Shown here: positions 34,675 to 44,677 of the stretch, piece by piece
How positions within the stretch are numbered: position 1 is the first letter of the stretch
Layout of the letters: each line of letters opens with the position of its first letter
NCBI GenBank assembly: GCA_000621985.1
Contig: JHWW01000012.1
Span: forward strand, 1 to 64,000
DNA: 64,000 nucleotides
Direction of reading: 5' to 3'
DNA from: Lachnospiraceae bacterium V9D3004
GTDB taxonomy: Bacteria; Bacillota; Clostridia; Lachnospirales; Lachnospiraceae
The notes under the pieces: model-generated
Told to the model about the DNA's origin: nothing
Database searches by the model: none
What the model saw: only the letters and a program-made list of their open reading frames with translations
Program-made: the position numbers and the translations under genes

Positions 34675-35997
34675 TTACTTCCTCTTCCCTATCTTCTTCA
34701 GATATTCGCTCTGAACCTTCTCATATCCATTCTCCGAAGGTTCGTAGAATGTCGTTCCTACATACTTATCCGGGAGATACTGTTGTTCCACGTAATGATT
34801 CTCATAATCATGAGCATACAGGTATCCTATACCTCGTCCGAGCTTTGCCGCACCACCGTAATGAGCATCCATAAGATGAGGAGGCACCATTACATTATTA
34901 TCCTCTTCAGCTGCTCTTCTGGCATCGAATATTGCAGTAACCGCAGAGTTGCTCTTTGGCGCGCAGGCCACATATGCTGCTGCCTGAGCAAGTATTATCT
35001 GACTCTCGGGCATTCCGATACGTTCTACTGCCATTGAAGCCGAGGTTGCTACCACAATCGCGTAAGGGTCGGCATTCGATACGTCTTCAGCAGCGCATAT
35101 CATTATTCTTCTCGCAATAAATGCAGGATCTTCTCCCGCATTAAGCATTCTTGCCAGATAATATATGGCAGCATCAGGGTCTGAACCTCTCATACTCTTA
35201 ATAAATGCTGATATTGTGTCGTAGTGATTATCACCTTTTTTATCATATTTTAATGTACGCTTCTGTATACACTCCGAAGCTATATCCAAAGTTATGTGGA
35301 TCATTCCGTCTTCTGAAGGTGCGGTTGTAAGCACACCTATCTCTATCGCATTAAGCGCATTACGCGCATCTCCGTTAGAAGCATCAGCAAGGAATTCAAG
35401 CGCATCGTCATCTATCTTTGCCTTGTATGCCCCCATGCCCCTGTCAGTATCATGCAGTGCACGGTTGATCAATATCTTGATATCATCTGTTGTTAACGGT
35501 TTCAGTTCAAATATCTGTGAACGCGAAAGCAAAGCTCCATTCACTTCAAAATATGGATTCTCGGTAGTGGCACCGATAAGTACAACTGTACCGTCTTCCA
35601 CAAACGGGAGCAGATAATCCTGCTGTCCTTTATTGAATCTGTGTATCTCATCCACAAAAAGGATCGTCTTCCTGCCGTACATTCCCATATGCTCTTTGGC
35701 TGTTGCGACTACTTCCTCCATGTCCTTCTTGCCGGCTGATGTTGCATTGATCTGTTTGAATTCTGCGCTCGTTGTGTTGGCTATCACTTTAGCGAGCGTG
35801 GTCTTGCCGGTACCCGGCGGACCGTAAAATATTATGGAACTGAGCTTATCGGCCTTTATTGCACGATAAAGAAGCTTGTCCTTCCCGATTATATGCTGTT
35901 GACCCACAACTTCATCTATGTTGGCGGGACGCAGACGCGAGGCAAGCGGTGCTTCCTTTTCTTTATTCGTTTCACTCATGTAGTCAAACAAGTTCAA
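34675..35997 (-). CDS. rarA: Replication-associated recombination protein A (RarA/MgsA)
   Basis: AAA+ ATPase of the clamp-loader clade that acts at stalled replication forks. The 440-residue protein has the conserved PLASRLRPANIDEVVGQQHI opening, Walker A GPPGTGKTTLA, Walker B FVDEIHRFNKGQQD, sensor 1 GATTENPYFEVN, and the C-terminal MgsA domain (KSMRGSDPDAAIYYLARML, PHLMDAHYGGA). The start is a TTG at 35997 (MNLFDYM), after GGGAGAG; an ATG 18 nt further in would remove a segment typical of the family. Confidence 0.95.
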   Translation of the reverse strand: MNLFDYMSETNKEKEAPLASRLRPANIDEVVGQQHIIGKDKLLYRAIKADKLSSIIFYGPPGTGKTTLAKVIANTTSAEFKQINATSAGKKDMEEVVATAKEHMGMYGRKTILFVDEIHRFNKGQQDYLLPFVEDGTVVLIGATTENPYFEVNGALLSRSQIFELKPLTTDDIKILINRALHDTDRGMGAYKAKIDDDALEFLADASNGDARNALNAIEIGVLTTAPSEDGMIHITLDIASECIQKRTLKYDKKGDNHYDTISAFIKSMRGSDPDAAIYYLARMLNAGEDPAFIARRIMICAAEDVSNADPYAIVVATSASMAVERIGMPESQIILAQAAAYVACAPKSNSAVTAIFDARRAAEEDNNVMVPPHLMDAHYGGAAKLGRGIGYLYAHDYENHYVEQQYLPDKYVGTTFYEPSENGYEKVQSEYLKKIGKRK

Positions 35998-36100
35998 TTC
36001 CTGTCTCTCCCTAATAATCTATCATTTCATTTTTTCAATCATACATTCATGTCTCTTTGTTCTGCTGTCATAAGTGATCCCGACCAGTAAAACGTCCATC

Positions 36101-36754
36101 TCACAATAACACTATACTCTTATCCTCTAACACCGCATACCACACATCGCCGTCTTCGATCATCTCAGCCGATGCCGAAGTTGCTTCCATGATCTTGCTC
36201 TCAAGTGTTCCTCTTGTATCAGGTGGCACCAGCAGTTTCATAATTACTTTATCCGTATACTCTGTATCAAGTATTGCAATGTTCATGCTTGCGGCTATGT
36301 ACTGAAGTTTGCCTATACCGTTATAATCCGTGATCACGTTCAATTTGACTGCGGGGCATTTATCAACTATAACGCTGCCTTCAATACCTTTTTTTACCGC
36401 TTGGGAATAGGCTCTTACAAGACCTCCGGTCCCAAGAAGTGTTCCCCCGAAGTATCTTGTCACGACAACAAGCACGTTTCTTATCTCTTCACCGAGAAGA
36501 ACATCAAGCATCGGTCTTCCTGCGGTGCCCTGAGGTTCACCGTCATCACTGCATTTTTGCTTTTCGCCGTTAACTCCTATAACATATGCATAACAGTTAT
36601 GCCTTGCATCCCAGTATTGTTTCCTTATATTTTCAATAAATGAAGCTGCTTCCTCTTCCGATTCCACAGAGAATACCGTAGCAATGAATCTGGACTTCTT
36701 CTCCACTATCTCACCGGTGCCGCCTTCATATACGATTCTGTATGACCGATCCAT
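36101..36754 (-). CDS. YigZ/IMPACT family protein
   Basis: A 217-residue protein. The N-terminal IMPACT domain (UPF0029) is clear: IVEKKSRFIATVFSVESEEE, HNCYAYVIG, KCSDDGEPQGTAGRPMLDVL and VVVTRYFGGTLLGTGGLVRA. The C-terminal ~70 residues form the DUF1949 ferredoxin-like domain. The family is widespread and may bind nucleic acid or ribosomes, but its bacterial role is not settled. It reads away from the penicillin-binding protein gene. Confidence 0.92.
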   Translation of the reverse strand: MDRSYRIVYEGGTGEIVEKKSRFIATVFSVESEEEAASFIENIRKQYWDARHNCYAYVIGVNGEKQKCSDDGEPQGTAGRPMLDVLLGEEIRNVLVVVTRYFGGTLLGTGGLVRAYSQAVKKGIEGSVIVDKCPAVKLNVITDYNGIGKLQYIAASMNIAILDTEYTDKVIMKLLVPPDTRGTLESKIMEATSASAEMIEDGDVWYAVLEDKSIVLL

Positions 36755-36821
36755 GTGCTCCTCCGACCATAAATTTCATATGATTCCAAATCATCAATTC
36801 ATCGTCCATTTTACCACAGAT

Positions 36822-36850
36822 TTGCCTTTCAAGCAATTATCTGTTATGAT
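36822..36850 (+). promoter_or_regulatory. Sigma-A promoter of penicillin-binding protein gene
   Basis: TTGCCT-N17-TATGAT (-35 at 36822-36827, -10 at 36845-36850), 41 nt upstream of the ATG at 36892. Confidence 0.75.
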
Positions 36851-36891
36851 GTATATGTCTATCTAATGAATTGGGGGAGGCAAAACCTGAC

Positions 36892-39480
36892 ATGAACTAC
36901 GGTAAATACTCGGTAGATCAAAAGCAGAAACAATTAACTTCATCAAACCGGCGTCTGATGTCTAAACTTAGCGTTATGACTTTCAGACTTGTTCTTGTTG
37001 TATTCATAGCCTTCATATTCTGCGGGATATTCGCCTCAGTCGGTGTGCTTAAGGGAATTGTTGACAGCGCTCCGAGTCTTGATAATGTAAGCGTATCTCC
37101 CGAAGGATATTCCACCACCATCTATGATGCCAACGGCAATATCACCCAGAAGCTTGTGGGAAGGAATGCCAATCGTATATATGTAACACTAGACCAGATA
37201 CCGGAGCATGTATATAATGCATTTGTTGCTATTGAAGATGCCAGATTCTGGACACATGAAGGCATCGATATAAAGGGTATATTCAGAGCAGCTTCCATTG
37301 CCATCGCAACCAGAGATCTGAGTCAGGGTGCAAGTACGATAACACAGCAGCTTCTTAAAAACACTGTCTTCGAAGGCGGTTCCGAGAACTCCAATCTTGC
37401 CAAGATTCAGCGTAAGATCCAGGAACAATATCTTGCAATCCAGCTTGAAGACCGTATGGATAAGAATACGATCCTTGAATATTATCTTAACACGATCAAC
37501 CTCGGTCAGAACACATTGGGTGTTCAGGCCGCATCGCTTCGTTACTTCGGCAAAAATGTATCTGACCTGAATCTGTCTGAAGCAGCTGTCATCGCCGGAA
37601 TAACCCAGAATCCGTCTCTGTATAATCCTATATCTCATCCCGAGAATAACAAAGAAAAACGCGAAATAGTCCTTGATTACATGAGAGAACAGGGCTATAT
37701 CGATAATGAACAATACTCAGAAGCTTTAAATGACAATGTATACGAACAGATTGCCGAACATAACGAGAGTTACTCGGCTTCCAACGAGTCAACTTCAATA
37801 TCTTCATATTTTAATGATGCGCTGTTCGATCAGGTCATGAATGACCTTAAAGAAGATCTTGGTTACACCGAGACTCAGGCTTACAATGCGCTGTACCGAG
37901 GCGGTCTTACGATATATTCCACTCAGGATCAGAAGATTCAGAAGATATGTGATTCGGTTACAAGCGATTCGTCATATTATCCTTCCAATTCGGAATATCA
38001 GCTGTCTTATCAGCTGTCTGTCACAGACAAGAACGGAGAACAGCATAATTACAGCGAACAGGATCTGAAGAAATATTTTTCCAAAACGTCAACAAGCTTT
38101 GATATCTATTTCAAAGATAAAAAGACAGCACGCGAATATGTTAAGCGTTTCCGCAAACACATCGTCAAGAAGGGCGTGACTGTTATTGCCGAGAATACAA
38201 ACTACATTCTTCAGCCACAGGTTTCATTCGTACTGATGGAACAAAAAAGCGGCAAAGTTCTTGCGCTTGTTGGCGGACGCGGCAGCAAGACAGGCTCGAG
38301 GACACTTAACCGTGCTACCAATTCGCTCAGGCAGCCCGGATCGACTTTCAAGATCCTGTCTGCATATCTTCCGGCATTTGACACAGCGGGCATGACTCTT
38401 GCCACCACCGAAAAGGATGAGAAGTATTACTATCCGGGAACCAAGAAAGAAGTCCGCAACTGGAACAGGAATTCATACAAGGGCAATGTAACACTGCGTG
38501 AAGGTATATACAATTCCATGAACGTTGTCACTGTAAAGACACTTGAGAAAGTCACTCCGAAGGTTGCATATGATTATCTTACCAACCTCGGTATCACCAC
38601 TCTCGTTGATTCCAGAGTAGGCGAAGACGGCAAAGTATATTCCGACATACAGCTTCCAATGGCTCTCGGCGGATTAACCGATGGTGTTACCAATCTCGAA
38701 CTTACCGCCGCATATGCAGCTATCGCCAATCACGGCGAATACATTGAACCGTCATTATATACCAAGATCCTTGATCACGACGGCAACGTACTGCTTGAGA
38801 AAAAGCCTGAATCCAAGCAGGTATTTAAAGATTCAACCGCTTACCTTCTTACAAGCGCAATGGAAGATGTTGTTACAAAAGGTACCGGTACCAAAGCCAA
38901 GTTCACGAATATTGACATGGCCGAAGCAGGAAAGACCGGTACTACCTCAAGCGATATCGATCTGTGGTTTGAAGGTTTCACGCCTTATTATACCGCAGGA
39001 ATATGGGGCGGATGGGATCTTAACAAAGACCAGGACGATACGCTCTATCATAAAAATATATGGAAAACAATAATGGAGAAAGTTCATTCTGCCAAAAAGC
39101 TTAAGAAAAAAGAGTTCAAAGTACCGAAATCCGTTACCGAAGAGACTATATGTACAGCGAGTGGAAAGCTTGCGATAAGCGGTATATGCAGCAGTTACGG
39201 TACCGTAAAAACCGAATATTTTGACAAAGATACTGTTCCTTCGGAGCATTGCAATTACCACTCAACAGTCAAGCCTTCGGAGCCGCCTGAAGTACCGGAG
39301 GAAGACAAAAAGCATAAACCGGTTACGGATGATGCTCCCGCATCTATAACAATGCCGCCACAGGCTCCTGTCGACCAGTCGCAGGTTCCCGAACAGCCTG
39401 CTCCGGCCGACGTACCGCCAGTCACTCAGGATGTACAGCCTGACGCGGTAACCGAGAACATATCGGATATCATTCAATAA
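36892..39480 (+). CDS. pbpA: Class A penicillin-binding protein 1A
   Basis: Bifunctional peptidoglycan synthase. The start is the ATG at 36892 with GGGGGAGG upstream; an in-frame TTG at 36871 overlaps that site. The 862-residue protein has a short cytoplasmic tail, one transmembrane helix (about residues 28-52), a GT51 domain (VAIEDARFWTHEGIDIKG with catalytic Glu; QGASTITQQLLKNT), and a transpeptidase with RQPGSTFKI (Ser about 483), NSMNVV and KTGTTSS (about 682). The last ~75 residues are Pro-rich. A stem-loop terminator overlaps the stop codon. The symbol is by family only. Confidence 0.95.
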   Translation: MNYGKYSVDQKQKQLTSSNRRLMSKLSVMTFRLVLVVFIAFIFCGIFASVGVLKGIVDSAPSLDNVSVSPEGYSTTIYDANGNITQKLVGRNANRIYVTLDQIPEHVYNAFVAIEDARFWTHEGIDIKGIFRAASIAIATRDLSQGASTITQQLLKNTVFEGGSENSNLAKIQRKIQEQYLAIQLEDRMDKNTILEYYLNTINLGQNTLGVQAASLRYFGKNVSDLNLSEAAVIAGITQNPSLYNPISHPENNKEKREIVLDYMREQGYIDNEQYSEALNDNVYEQIAEHNESYSASNESTSISSYFNDALFDQVMNDLKEDLGYTETQAYNALYRGGLTIYSTQDQKIQKICDSVTSDSSYYPSNSEYQLSYQLSVTDKNGEQHNYSEQDLKKYFSKTSTSFDIYFKDKKTAREYVKRFRKHIVKKGVTVIAENTNYILQPQVSFVLMEQKSGKVLALVGGRGSKTGSRTLNRATNSLRQPGSTFKILSAYLPAFDTAGMTLATTEKDEKYYYPGTKKEVRNWNRNSYKGNVTLREGIYNSMNVVTVKTLEKVTPKVAYDYLTNLGITTLVDSRVGEDGKVYSDIQLPMALGGLTDGVTNLELTAAYAAIANHGEYIEPSLYTKILDHDGNVLLEKKPESKQVFKDSTAYLLTSAMEDVVTKGTGTKAKFTNIDMAEAGKTGTTSSDIDLWFEGFTPYYTAGIWGGWDLNKDQDDTLYHKNIWKTIMEKVHSAKKLKKKEFKVPKSVTEETICTASGKLAISGICSSYGTVKTEYFDKDTVPSEHCNYHSTVKPSEPPEVPEEDKKHKPVTDDAPASITMPPQAPVDQSQVPEQPAPADVPPVTQDVQPDAVTENISDIIQ

Positions 39481-39516
39481 TAGTTATCATGCGTTCTGGA
39501 GGCTAACTATTTTTTA
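39480..39516 (+). terminator. Terminator of penicillin-binding protein gene
   Basis: ATAGTTATC pairs with GCTAACTAT (one mismatch) around a 13-nt loop, followed by TTTTTT. The stem begins on the last base of the stop codon, and the T-run abuts the convergent uvrC stop. Confidence 0.8.
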
Positions 39517-41424
39517 TTCATGAAAGAAGTCATACACTCCTTTTGCCGATCTTGAATTCATTCCATCGACTTTTTCAAGTTCATCGACAGAAGCCTCGCG
39601 TATGGCTTCTATTGATTTAAAATACTTCATAAGCGCCCGTCTTCTGACCGGTCCGATCCCCTCTATATCATCAAGTATGGAACGCACCTGTTCCTTACTG
39701 CGAAGTGATTTGTGATATTCAATGGCAAATCTGTGGGTCTCATCCTGGATTCGTGTAATAAGTCTGAATGCTTCGCTGTTCTTATTAATGGGTATCTCTT
39801 TGTTATTGTAGTACAAGCCTCTTGTTCTGTGATTATCATCCTTGACCATTCCGCACACGGGAATGTCGAGATTCATATCAGCCAACACTTCAATCGCTAT
39901 ATTGACCTGCCCCTTTCCACCATCCATAAGAAGAAGATCCGGCATGTGAGCAAAACCGGCATTCATATTCGATGAGACGGCATTCTGATCACTGCTGTTT
40001 GGCACATCCGGGTTCTGCTCACGTGCAGTCTGCATGGAACTTTCCCTTATATCACGCAGCCCGTGCTCAAATCGTCTCGTAAGTACTTCTCTCATCGATG
40101 CATAATCATCAGGACCGGTCACAGTCCTGATTCTGAATTTTCTGTAATCATGTTTCTTAGGCTTGCCATCCTCGTATACTACCATAGAGCCTACACTTTC
40201 AAATCCGCTTGTATTGGATATATCATATGATTCTATCCTTGATAGTCCATCCAGTCCGATGAGTTCCGACAATTCATGCACGGCTCCGACTGTACGTTTA
40301 ATCTCTTTCTTTATACGTTCCGCATCCTGTGTAAGTACAAGCTCGGCATTCTTCCTAGCAAGTTCCACAAGTTTGCTCTTTTCACCTATCTTGGGACTTA
40401 CTATTCGTACTTTCTGTCCTCTTCTTTCACTCAGCCAGTCTGATATGACATCTTCATCTTCTATCTCGCAGGGAACGAATAATTCCCGTGGCACGAAAGG
40501 AGAATCTGCATAATATTGTTTAATAAATGTAGATATAACTTCCTGTTCTAACTCATCTTCAACACCTGTCAGGTAATGATGTTCTCTTCCTATCATTTTC
40601 CCGGCTCTGATGAAGAACACCTGAACTACCGCCTCATCACCGTCTGCTGCCATTGCGATTATATCTCTGTCTTCGCTTGCATCAAATGAAGCCTTCTGCT
40701 TTTCGGCAATTCTTTTAATAGTATTGATCTTATCTCTGTATACGGCCGCCTGTTCAAACTCAAGATTCTCTGAAGCCTCTTCCATATCCTTCTTAAGTCT
40801 TGATATAACTTCACCTGTATTTCCATTCAACACATTCATTGCATTGTTGAAATTAACCATATACTCTTCTCTTGTGATGTACCCCTGGCAGGGAGCTTTG
40901 CACTGACCTATATGATGATACAGGCACGGTCTTCCTTCAATATTATGCCCTGATATAACTTTCTTGCAGCTGCGTAACCAGAAGGTTTTCCGAAGAAATT
41001 CCAACGTTTCTTTCAACGCTCCAGCACTTGTATAAGGTCCAAAATACTTATCTCCGTTATTCTTTTTCTGATGCGCAAAAAGGAGCCTTGGAAACGGCTC
41101 CCTTATCGTTGCCCTTATATACGGATAACTCTTGTCATCCTTAAGCATGGTGTTATATTTCGGAGAATGTTCCTTGATCAGATTGCATTCAAGGACAAGC
41201 GCTTCCATCTCCGAATCAGTCACTATATATTCGAAGTAATCAATGTGGCTTATCATGCTCTCAATCTTGGGAGATACATTCCTGCTCGGCTGAAAGTACT
41301 GCCTTACCCTGTTCTTAAGACTGATCGCTTTGCCTACATATATTATCGTATCTGTGGAATCATGCATCAGATACACGCCCGGTTTTGCCGGAAGTTTCTT
41401 CAATTCTTCTTCGATATCAAACAT
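39514..41424 (-). CDS. uvrC: Excinuclease ABC subunit C (UvrC)
   Basis: UvrC makes both incisions in nucleotide excision repair. The 636-residue protein has the GIY-YIG nuclease ([33 protein letters not shown]), the UVR UvrB-binding helix (about residues 205-235), the RNase H-like nuclease ([33 protein letters not shown]) and C-terminal helix-hairpin-helix motifs ([20 protein letters not shown]). The region about 465-490 is a Ser/Asn-rich insertion. The start is the ATG at 41424, overlapping the HAD gene stop by 8 nt; a TTG at 41430 is an alternative. Confidence 0.96.
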   Translation of the reverse strand: MFDIEEELKKLPAKPGVYLMHDSTDTIIYVGKAISLKNRVRQYFQPSRNVSPKIESMISHIDYFEYIVTDSEMEALVLECNLIKEHSPKYNTMLKDDKSYPYIRATIREPFPRLLFAHQKKNNGDKYFGPYTSAGALKETLEFLRKTFWLRSCKKVISGHNIEGRPCLYHHIGQCKAPCQGYITREEYMVNFNNAMNVLNGNTGEVISRLKKDMEEASENLEFEQAAVYRDKINTIKRIAEKQKASFDASEDRDIIAMAADGDEAVVQVFFIRAGKMIGREHHYLTGVEDELEQEVISTFIKQYYADSPFVPRELFVPCEIEDEDVISDWLSERRGQKVRIVSPKIGEKSKLVELARKNAELVLTQDAERIKKEIKRTVGAVHELSELIGLDGLSRIESYDISNTSGFESVGSMVVYEDGKPKKHDYRKFRIRTVTGPDDYASMREVLTRRFEHGLRDIRESSMQTAREQNPDVPNSSDQNAVSSNMNAGFAHMPDLLLMDGGKGQVNIAIEVLADMNLDIPVCGMVKDDNHRTRGLYYNNKEIPINKNSEAFRLITRIQDETHRFAIEYHKSLRSKEQVRSILDDIEGIGPVRRRALMKYFKSIEAIREASVDELEKVDGMNSRSAKGVYDFFHE

Positions 41425-42265
41425 AGTCAAAATATTCCTCTATCACCTGTACTATTCCGTCTTCGTCATTGGATGCCGTTATGTAGTCGGCTATCTCAAG
41501 GAGCTTTTGATTGGAATTCGCCATAGCTACTCCGACACCCGCATATTCGATCATTGTCAGGTCATTTAGCCCATCCCCACAGCACACAAGTCTGCTTCTG
41601 TCGCTTCCAAGAACTTTAAGCATATTCTCAAGTGCAATCGCCTTATGCACACCGAAAGGCAGCACCTCGATGAAGAATTCTTCTGACAGGAACACATTCA
41701 GCTGTCCCTCAAATGCTTTCTGAACATAAGGAAGTGCCACCCGCAGTTTATCGGGATCTCCAGTTAACAGGCATTTATTAAATGTAGATTTAAAATATGT
41801 CGGAAAGTTATCTACCGCCTTTAAACCGAGCTTACATGCCCAGGCGTCATATTCCTGATATTTATCAATTCCGTTACCGCTTATAAGACACGGTCCCTCG
41901 TAACCGAGGATTCCCAACCCATGTTCCACTGCCTGTTCATATATCTTCGGAATCAACCCAAACGGCAGCGGATTATCGTATATAACTTCTCCGGTTGCAT
42001 AATTGGTCACCTTGCCGCCGTTAAATGACATAACGTAACTTTCGAATCTTTTGAATTCAAGTTCATCGGCTATATGTCTGAATCCATACTCGGAACGTCC
42101 GGAAGCTATAACTACTTTAATCCCACGTTCCTGCAGATCAATTACTGCATCTCTTGTCTTTGGTGTGATTATCTTGTCACTCGTTGTCAGCGTACCGTCA
42201 ATATCGAGTGCAAGGATATCGTACTTCATTTCCCTCATTTCATCATCCCGTCTGAACACAGCCAT
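41417..42265 (-). CDS. HAD superfamily Cof-type sugar phosphatase
   Basis: A 282-residue cytoplasmic hydrolase of the HAD IIB/Cof subfamily. Motif I is [15 protein letters not shown] (nucleophile Asp), motif [12 protein letters not shown], motif III lysine in [11 protein letters not shown], motif [22 protein letters not shown]. Such enzymes usually hydrolyse sugar phosphates or FMN; specificity cannot be read. It lies between ftsH and uvrC on the same strand and overlaps uvrC. The outer ATG at 42265 has a poorly spaced ribosome binding site, so starts at 42238 or 42229 are possible. Confidence 0.88.
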   Translation of the reverse strand: MAVFRRDDEMREMKYDILALDIDGTLTTSDKIITPKTRDAVIDLQERGIKVVIASGRSEYGFRHIADELEFKRFESYVMSFNGGKVTNYATGEVIYDNPLPFGLIPKIYEQAVEHGLGILGYEGPCLISGNGIDKYQEYDAWACKLGLKAVDNFPTYFKSTFNKCLLTGDPDKLRVALPYVQKAFEGQLNVFLSEEFFIEVLPFGVHKAIALENMLKVLGSDRSRLVCCGDGLNDLTMIEYAGVGVAMANSNQKLLEIADYITASNDEDGIVQVIEEYFDYV

Positions 42266-42346
42266 TCCTGTGATGTGATAAATATTTGCACTTCCCGGTC
42301 AGCCCATGCAGTTCTTTTAAAGTAAAGGGCTCTCTATCGTGTGATA

Positions 42347-44347
42347 TTATTCTTCGGCCGGCTCCGCTTTAACTCCGTTGAATATCTCCATGAATTCCTT
42401 ACCGGTTATCGTCTCTCTCTCCTTAAGGTGCGATGCAAGTCTGTCAAGAGCTTCTCTGTTAGCGGCAAGGAGCTCTTTTGCCTTCTCGTAGCATTCGGCA
42501 AGTAATATCTTAACCTCTTCATCAACCTGGGCTTCGGTGGCATCGCTGCAATTGGCCACAGTCCTTCCCTCAAGATATCTGTCTTCAACCGTCTCAAGAC
42601 CCATGAGTCCGAACTTCTCAGACATTCCGTATTGAGTGACCATCGCTCTTGCGATCTGAGTTGCTTTCTCTATATCATTTGCAGCGCCTGTCGTCACCGA
42701 GTCAAATACGAGTTCCTCAGCAGCTCTTCCTGCAAGAAGTGTGACAAGTCTTGTCATGAGTTCATCCTTTTTCATGAGATATTTCTCTTCTTCGGGCACC
42801 TGCATCACATAACCAAGAGCTCCCATAGTTCTCGGTACTATAGTTATCTTCTGAACCGGCTCCGACTTCTTGTCAAGAGCTGTAATAAGCGCATGTCCGA
42901 CCTCATGATATGACACGATAGTTTTCTCTTCATCGCTTAATATACGGTCTTTCTTCTCTTTTCCTGCTATCACTATCTCAACTGCCTCGAACAGATCACG
43001 CTGTCCCACTGTTCGTCTTCCATGGCGGGCTGCCATTATTGCTGCCTCATTTATCATATTGGCAAGGTCTGAACCGACTGCTCCGGATGTTGCGAGCGCG
43101 ATCTCTTCAAGATCGACAGTCTCATCCATGAGTACATCCTTGGAATGAACTCTGAGGACATCAACTCTTCCTTTAAGATCCGGCTTCTCAACTATGATTC
43201 TCCTGTCAAATCTTCCCGGTCTTAAGAGCGCCTTATCAAGTACATCGGGTCTGTTGGTAGCTCCGAGGATTATTATTCCCTTGGAAGAATCAAAGCCGTC
43301 CATCTCCGACAACAGCTGGTTGAGTGTCTGCTCACGCTCATCATTTCCACCGCCGTACCTTGAATCCCTACTCTTACCTATCGCATCTATCTCATCAATA
43401 AATATAATACATGGCGCCATTGACTGGGCCTGCTTGAACAGATCCCTCACTCTTGAAGCGCCGACTCCGACGAACATTTCCACAAAATCAGAACCTGACA
43501 GCGAGAAGAACGGAACCTTGGCCTCTCCTGCAACTGCCTTGGCGAGCAGTGTCTTACCGGTTCCCGGAGGTCCTACAAGAAGAGCACCCTTGGGAAGCTT
43601 GGCACCGATCTGAGTATATCTTGCCGGATTATGAAGGAAATCAACAAGCTCATGCATGGATTCCTTCGCTTCTTCCTGACCGGCCACATCACGAAATGTA
43701 ACTCCGGTCTCTTTCTGTACATACATCTTGGCGTTGCTCTTACCGACACCCATCAGTCCTCCGCCGTTCTTCGACATCATCCTGAAAAGCAACCACAGCA
43801 CAAGCCAGAAACCGAGAAGCGGTACAATGTAGGCAAGTAAGAAGTCCATGACACTTGTGCCTGTGCTTTGAATCTCGCTTGAGAATTCTATTCCTGCATT
43901 CTCTAACCTCTCAACAAGCTTCGTATCACTCTCTATAAGACCCGTGTAAAATGTTTTTCCGTAATACGCAGTGCCGTCATTTTTCTTAAGAACGATATAT
44001 ATCGTTCCGGCATTTATCCTGACAGAATCGATAGCATCCTGATCGATCATTTCCAGAAAGTCGGTGTACGTCACCTCTTCCTTGGTGCTCTCCTGTATCT
44101 TATTATTAAGAAATGCCACGAATATAAATGCCGCAACAGTCACCAGAATACATGCAAGCACGAATCCGCTGTTATTCTTGTTGCCGTTCTTATTACCGTC
44201 ATTGTTCCTGTTGTTATTATTGTTATTGAAATTATTGTTACCGTTATGATTGTTGCCGTTGTAGTTGTTGTTACCATTGTAGTTGTTATTACCGTTGTAA
44301 TTGTTGTTATAATTGTTATCGTTATAACCGTTTGCGTTATTATTCAT
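42347..44347 (-). CDS. ftsH: ATP-dependent membrane zinc protease FtsH
   Basis: Membrane-bound AAA+ protease for quality control and regulated turnover. The 666-residue protein has two transmembrane helices (about 62-83 and 166-190), Walker A GPPGTGKT (about 262), Walker B IIFIDEIDAIG, the SRH arginines (RPGRFDRR) and zinc site HEVGH (about 480). The odd part is the first ~60 residues: almost entirely Asn with Tyr/Gly (units like NNYNGNN), before the first membrane helix. That tail is encoded by a simple AAY-rich repeat (about 44165-44340). Typical FtsH has only a few residues here. Confidence 0.97.
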   Translation of the reverse strand: MNNNANGYNDNNYNNNYNGNNNYNGNNNYNGNNHNGNNNFNNNNNNRNNDGNKNGNKNNSGFVLACILVTVAAFIFVAFLNNKIQESTKEEVTYTDFLEMIDQDAIDSVRINAGTIYIVLKKNDGTAYYGKTFYTGLIESDTKLVERLENAGIEFSSEIQSTGTSVMDFLLAYIVPLLGFWLVLWLLFRMMSKNGGGLMGVGKSNAKMYVQKETGVTFRDVAGQEEAKESMHELVDFLHNPARYTQIGAKLPKGALLVGPPGTGKTLLAKAVAGEAKVPFFSLSGSDFVEMFVGVGASRVRDLFKQAQSMAPCIIFIDEIDAIGKSRDSRYGGGNDEREQTLNQLLSEMDGFDSSKGIIILGATNRPDVLDKALLRPGRFDRRIIVEKPDLKGRVDVLRVHSKDVLMDETVDLEEIALATSGAVGSDLANMINEAAIMAARHGRRTVGQRDLFEAVEIVIAGKEKKDRILSDEEKTIVSYHEVGHALITALDKKSEPVQKITIVPRTMGALGYVMQVPEEEKYLMKKDELMTRLVTLLAGRAAEELVFDSVTTGAANDIEKATQIARAMVTQYGMSEKFGLMGLETVEDRYLEGRTVANCSDATEAQVDEEVKILLAECYEKAKELLAANREALDRLASHLKERETITGKEFMEIFNGVKAEPAEE

Positions 44348-44468
44348 ATTATGCCTCTTTCATATTGTTGCGTATTCCATGGGTTAATGAATCAATATAT
44401 TATATATGCTCTGCACCATGGTTATTGTCGCTCTTGTGCCAATGAGTCGGTGCTGAAAGTTATATCTC

Positions 44469-44497
44469 ATTATAAGACTATAGTCTTCATAAATCAA
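44469..44497 (-). promoter_or_regulatory. Sigma-A promoter of ftsH with palindrome in spacer
   Basis: TTGATT-N17-TATAAT on the minus strand (-35 at 44492-44497, -10 at 44469-44474). The spacer contains the perfect palindrome AAGACTATAGTCTT (44474-44487), a good repressor-site candidate. Confidence 0.75.
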
Positions 44498-44619
44498 GCC
44501 ACTTCTATTCTACGTTATTATGTGTTATACTTATTGTCAGTAGCCTGATATTCTTTCGGCTAACCGATAGTTCCAAGCACCGGCATTAATTCGCGCAACG
44601 CTAAGGTGAACATGGGTGT

Positions 44620-44647
44620 TTGACAATTAATAATACATGCATACGAT
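44620..44647 (+). promoter_or_regulatory. Probable sigma-A promoter of GT2-TPR gene
   Basis: TTGACA-N16-TACGAT (-35 at 44620-44625, -10 at 44642-44647), 30 nt before the start codon. Confidence 0.55.
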
Positions 44648-44677
44648 GTTTGCATATCCCGAAAGGAGCCACGAACA

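Larger units (their letters stand above)
44348..44677. other. 330-bp divergent intergenic region between ftsH and GT2-TPR gene
   Basis: No gene was found. The left part holds the ftsH leader and promoter (44469-44497), including a 14-bp palindrome; the right part holds the GT2-TPR promoter (44620-44647). The middle (about 44500-44615) shows nothing recognisable. Confidence 0.6.

Noticed and set aside
44165-44340. Short repetitive DNA that might look like a CRISPR-type array
   Set aside because: Units are simple AAY/GGT codon repeats in frame with ftsH, with no unique spacers.
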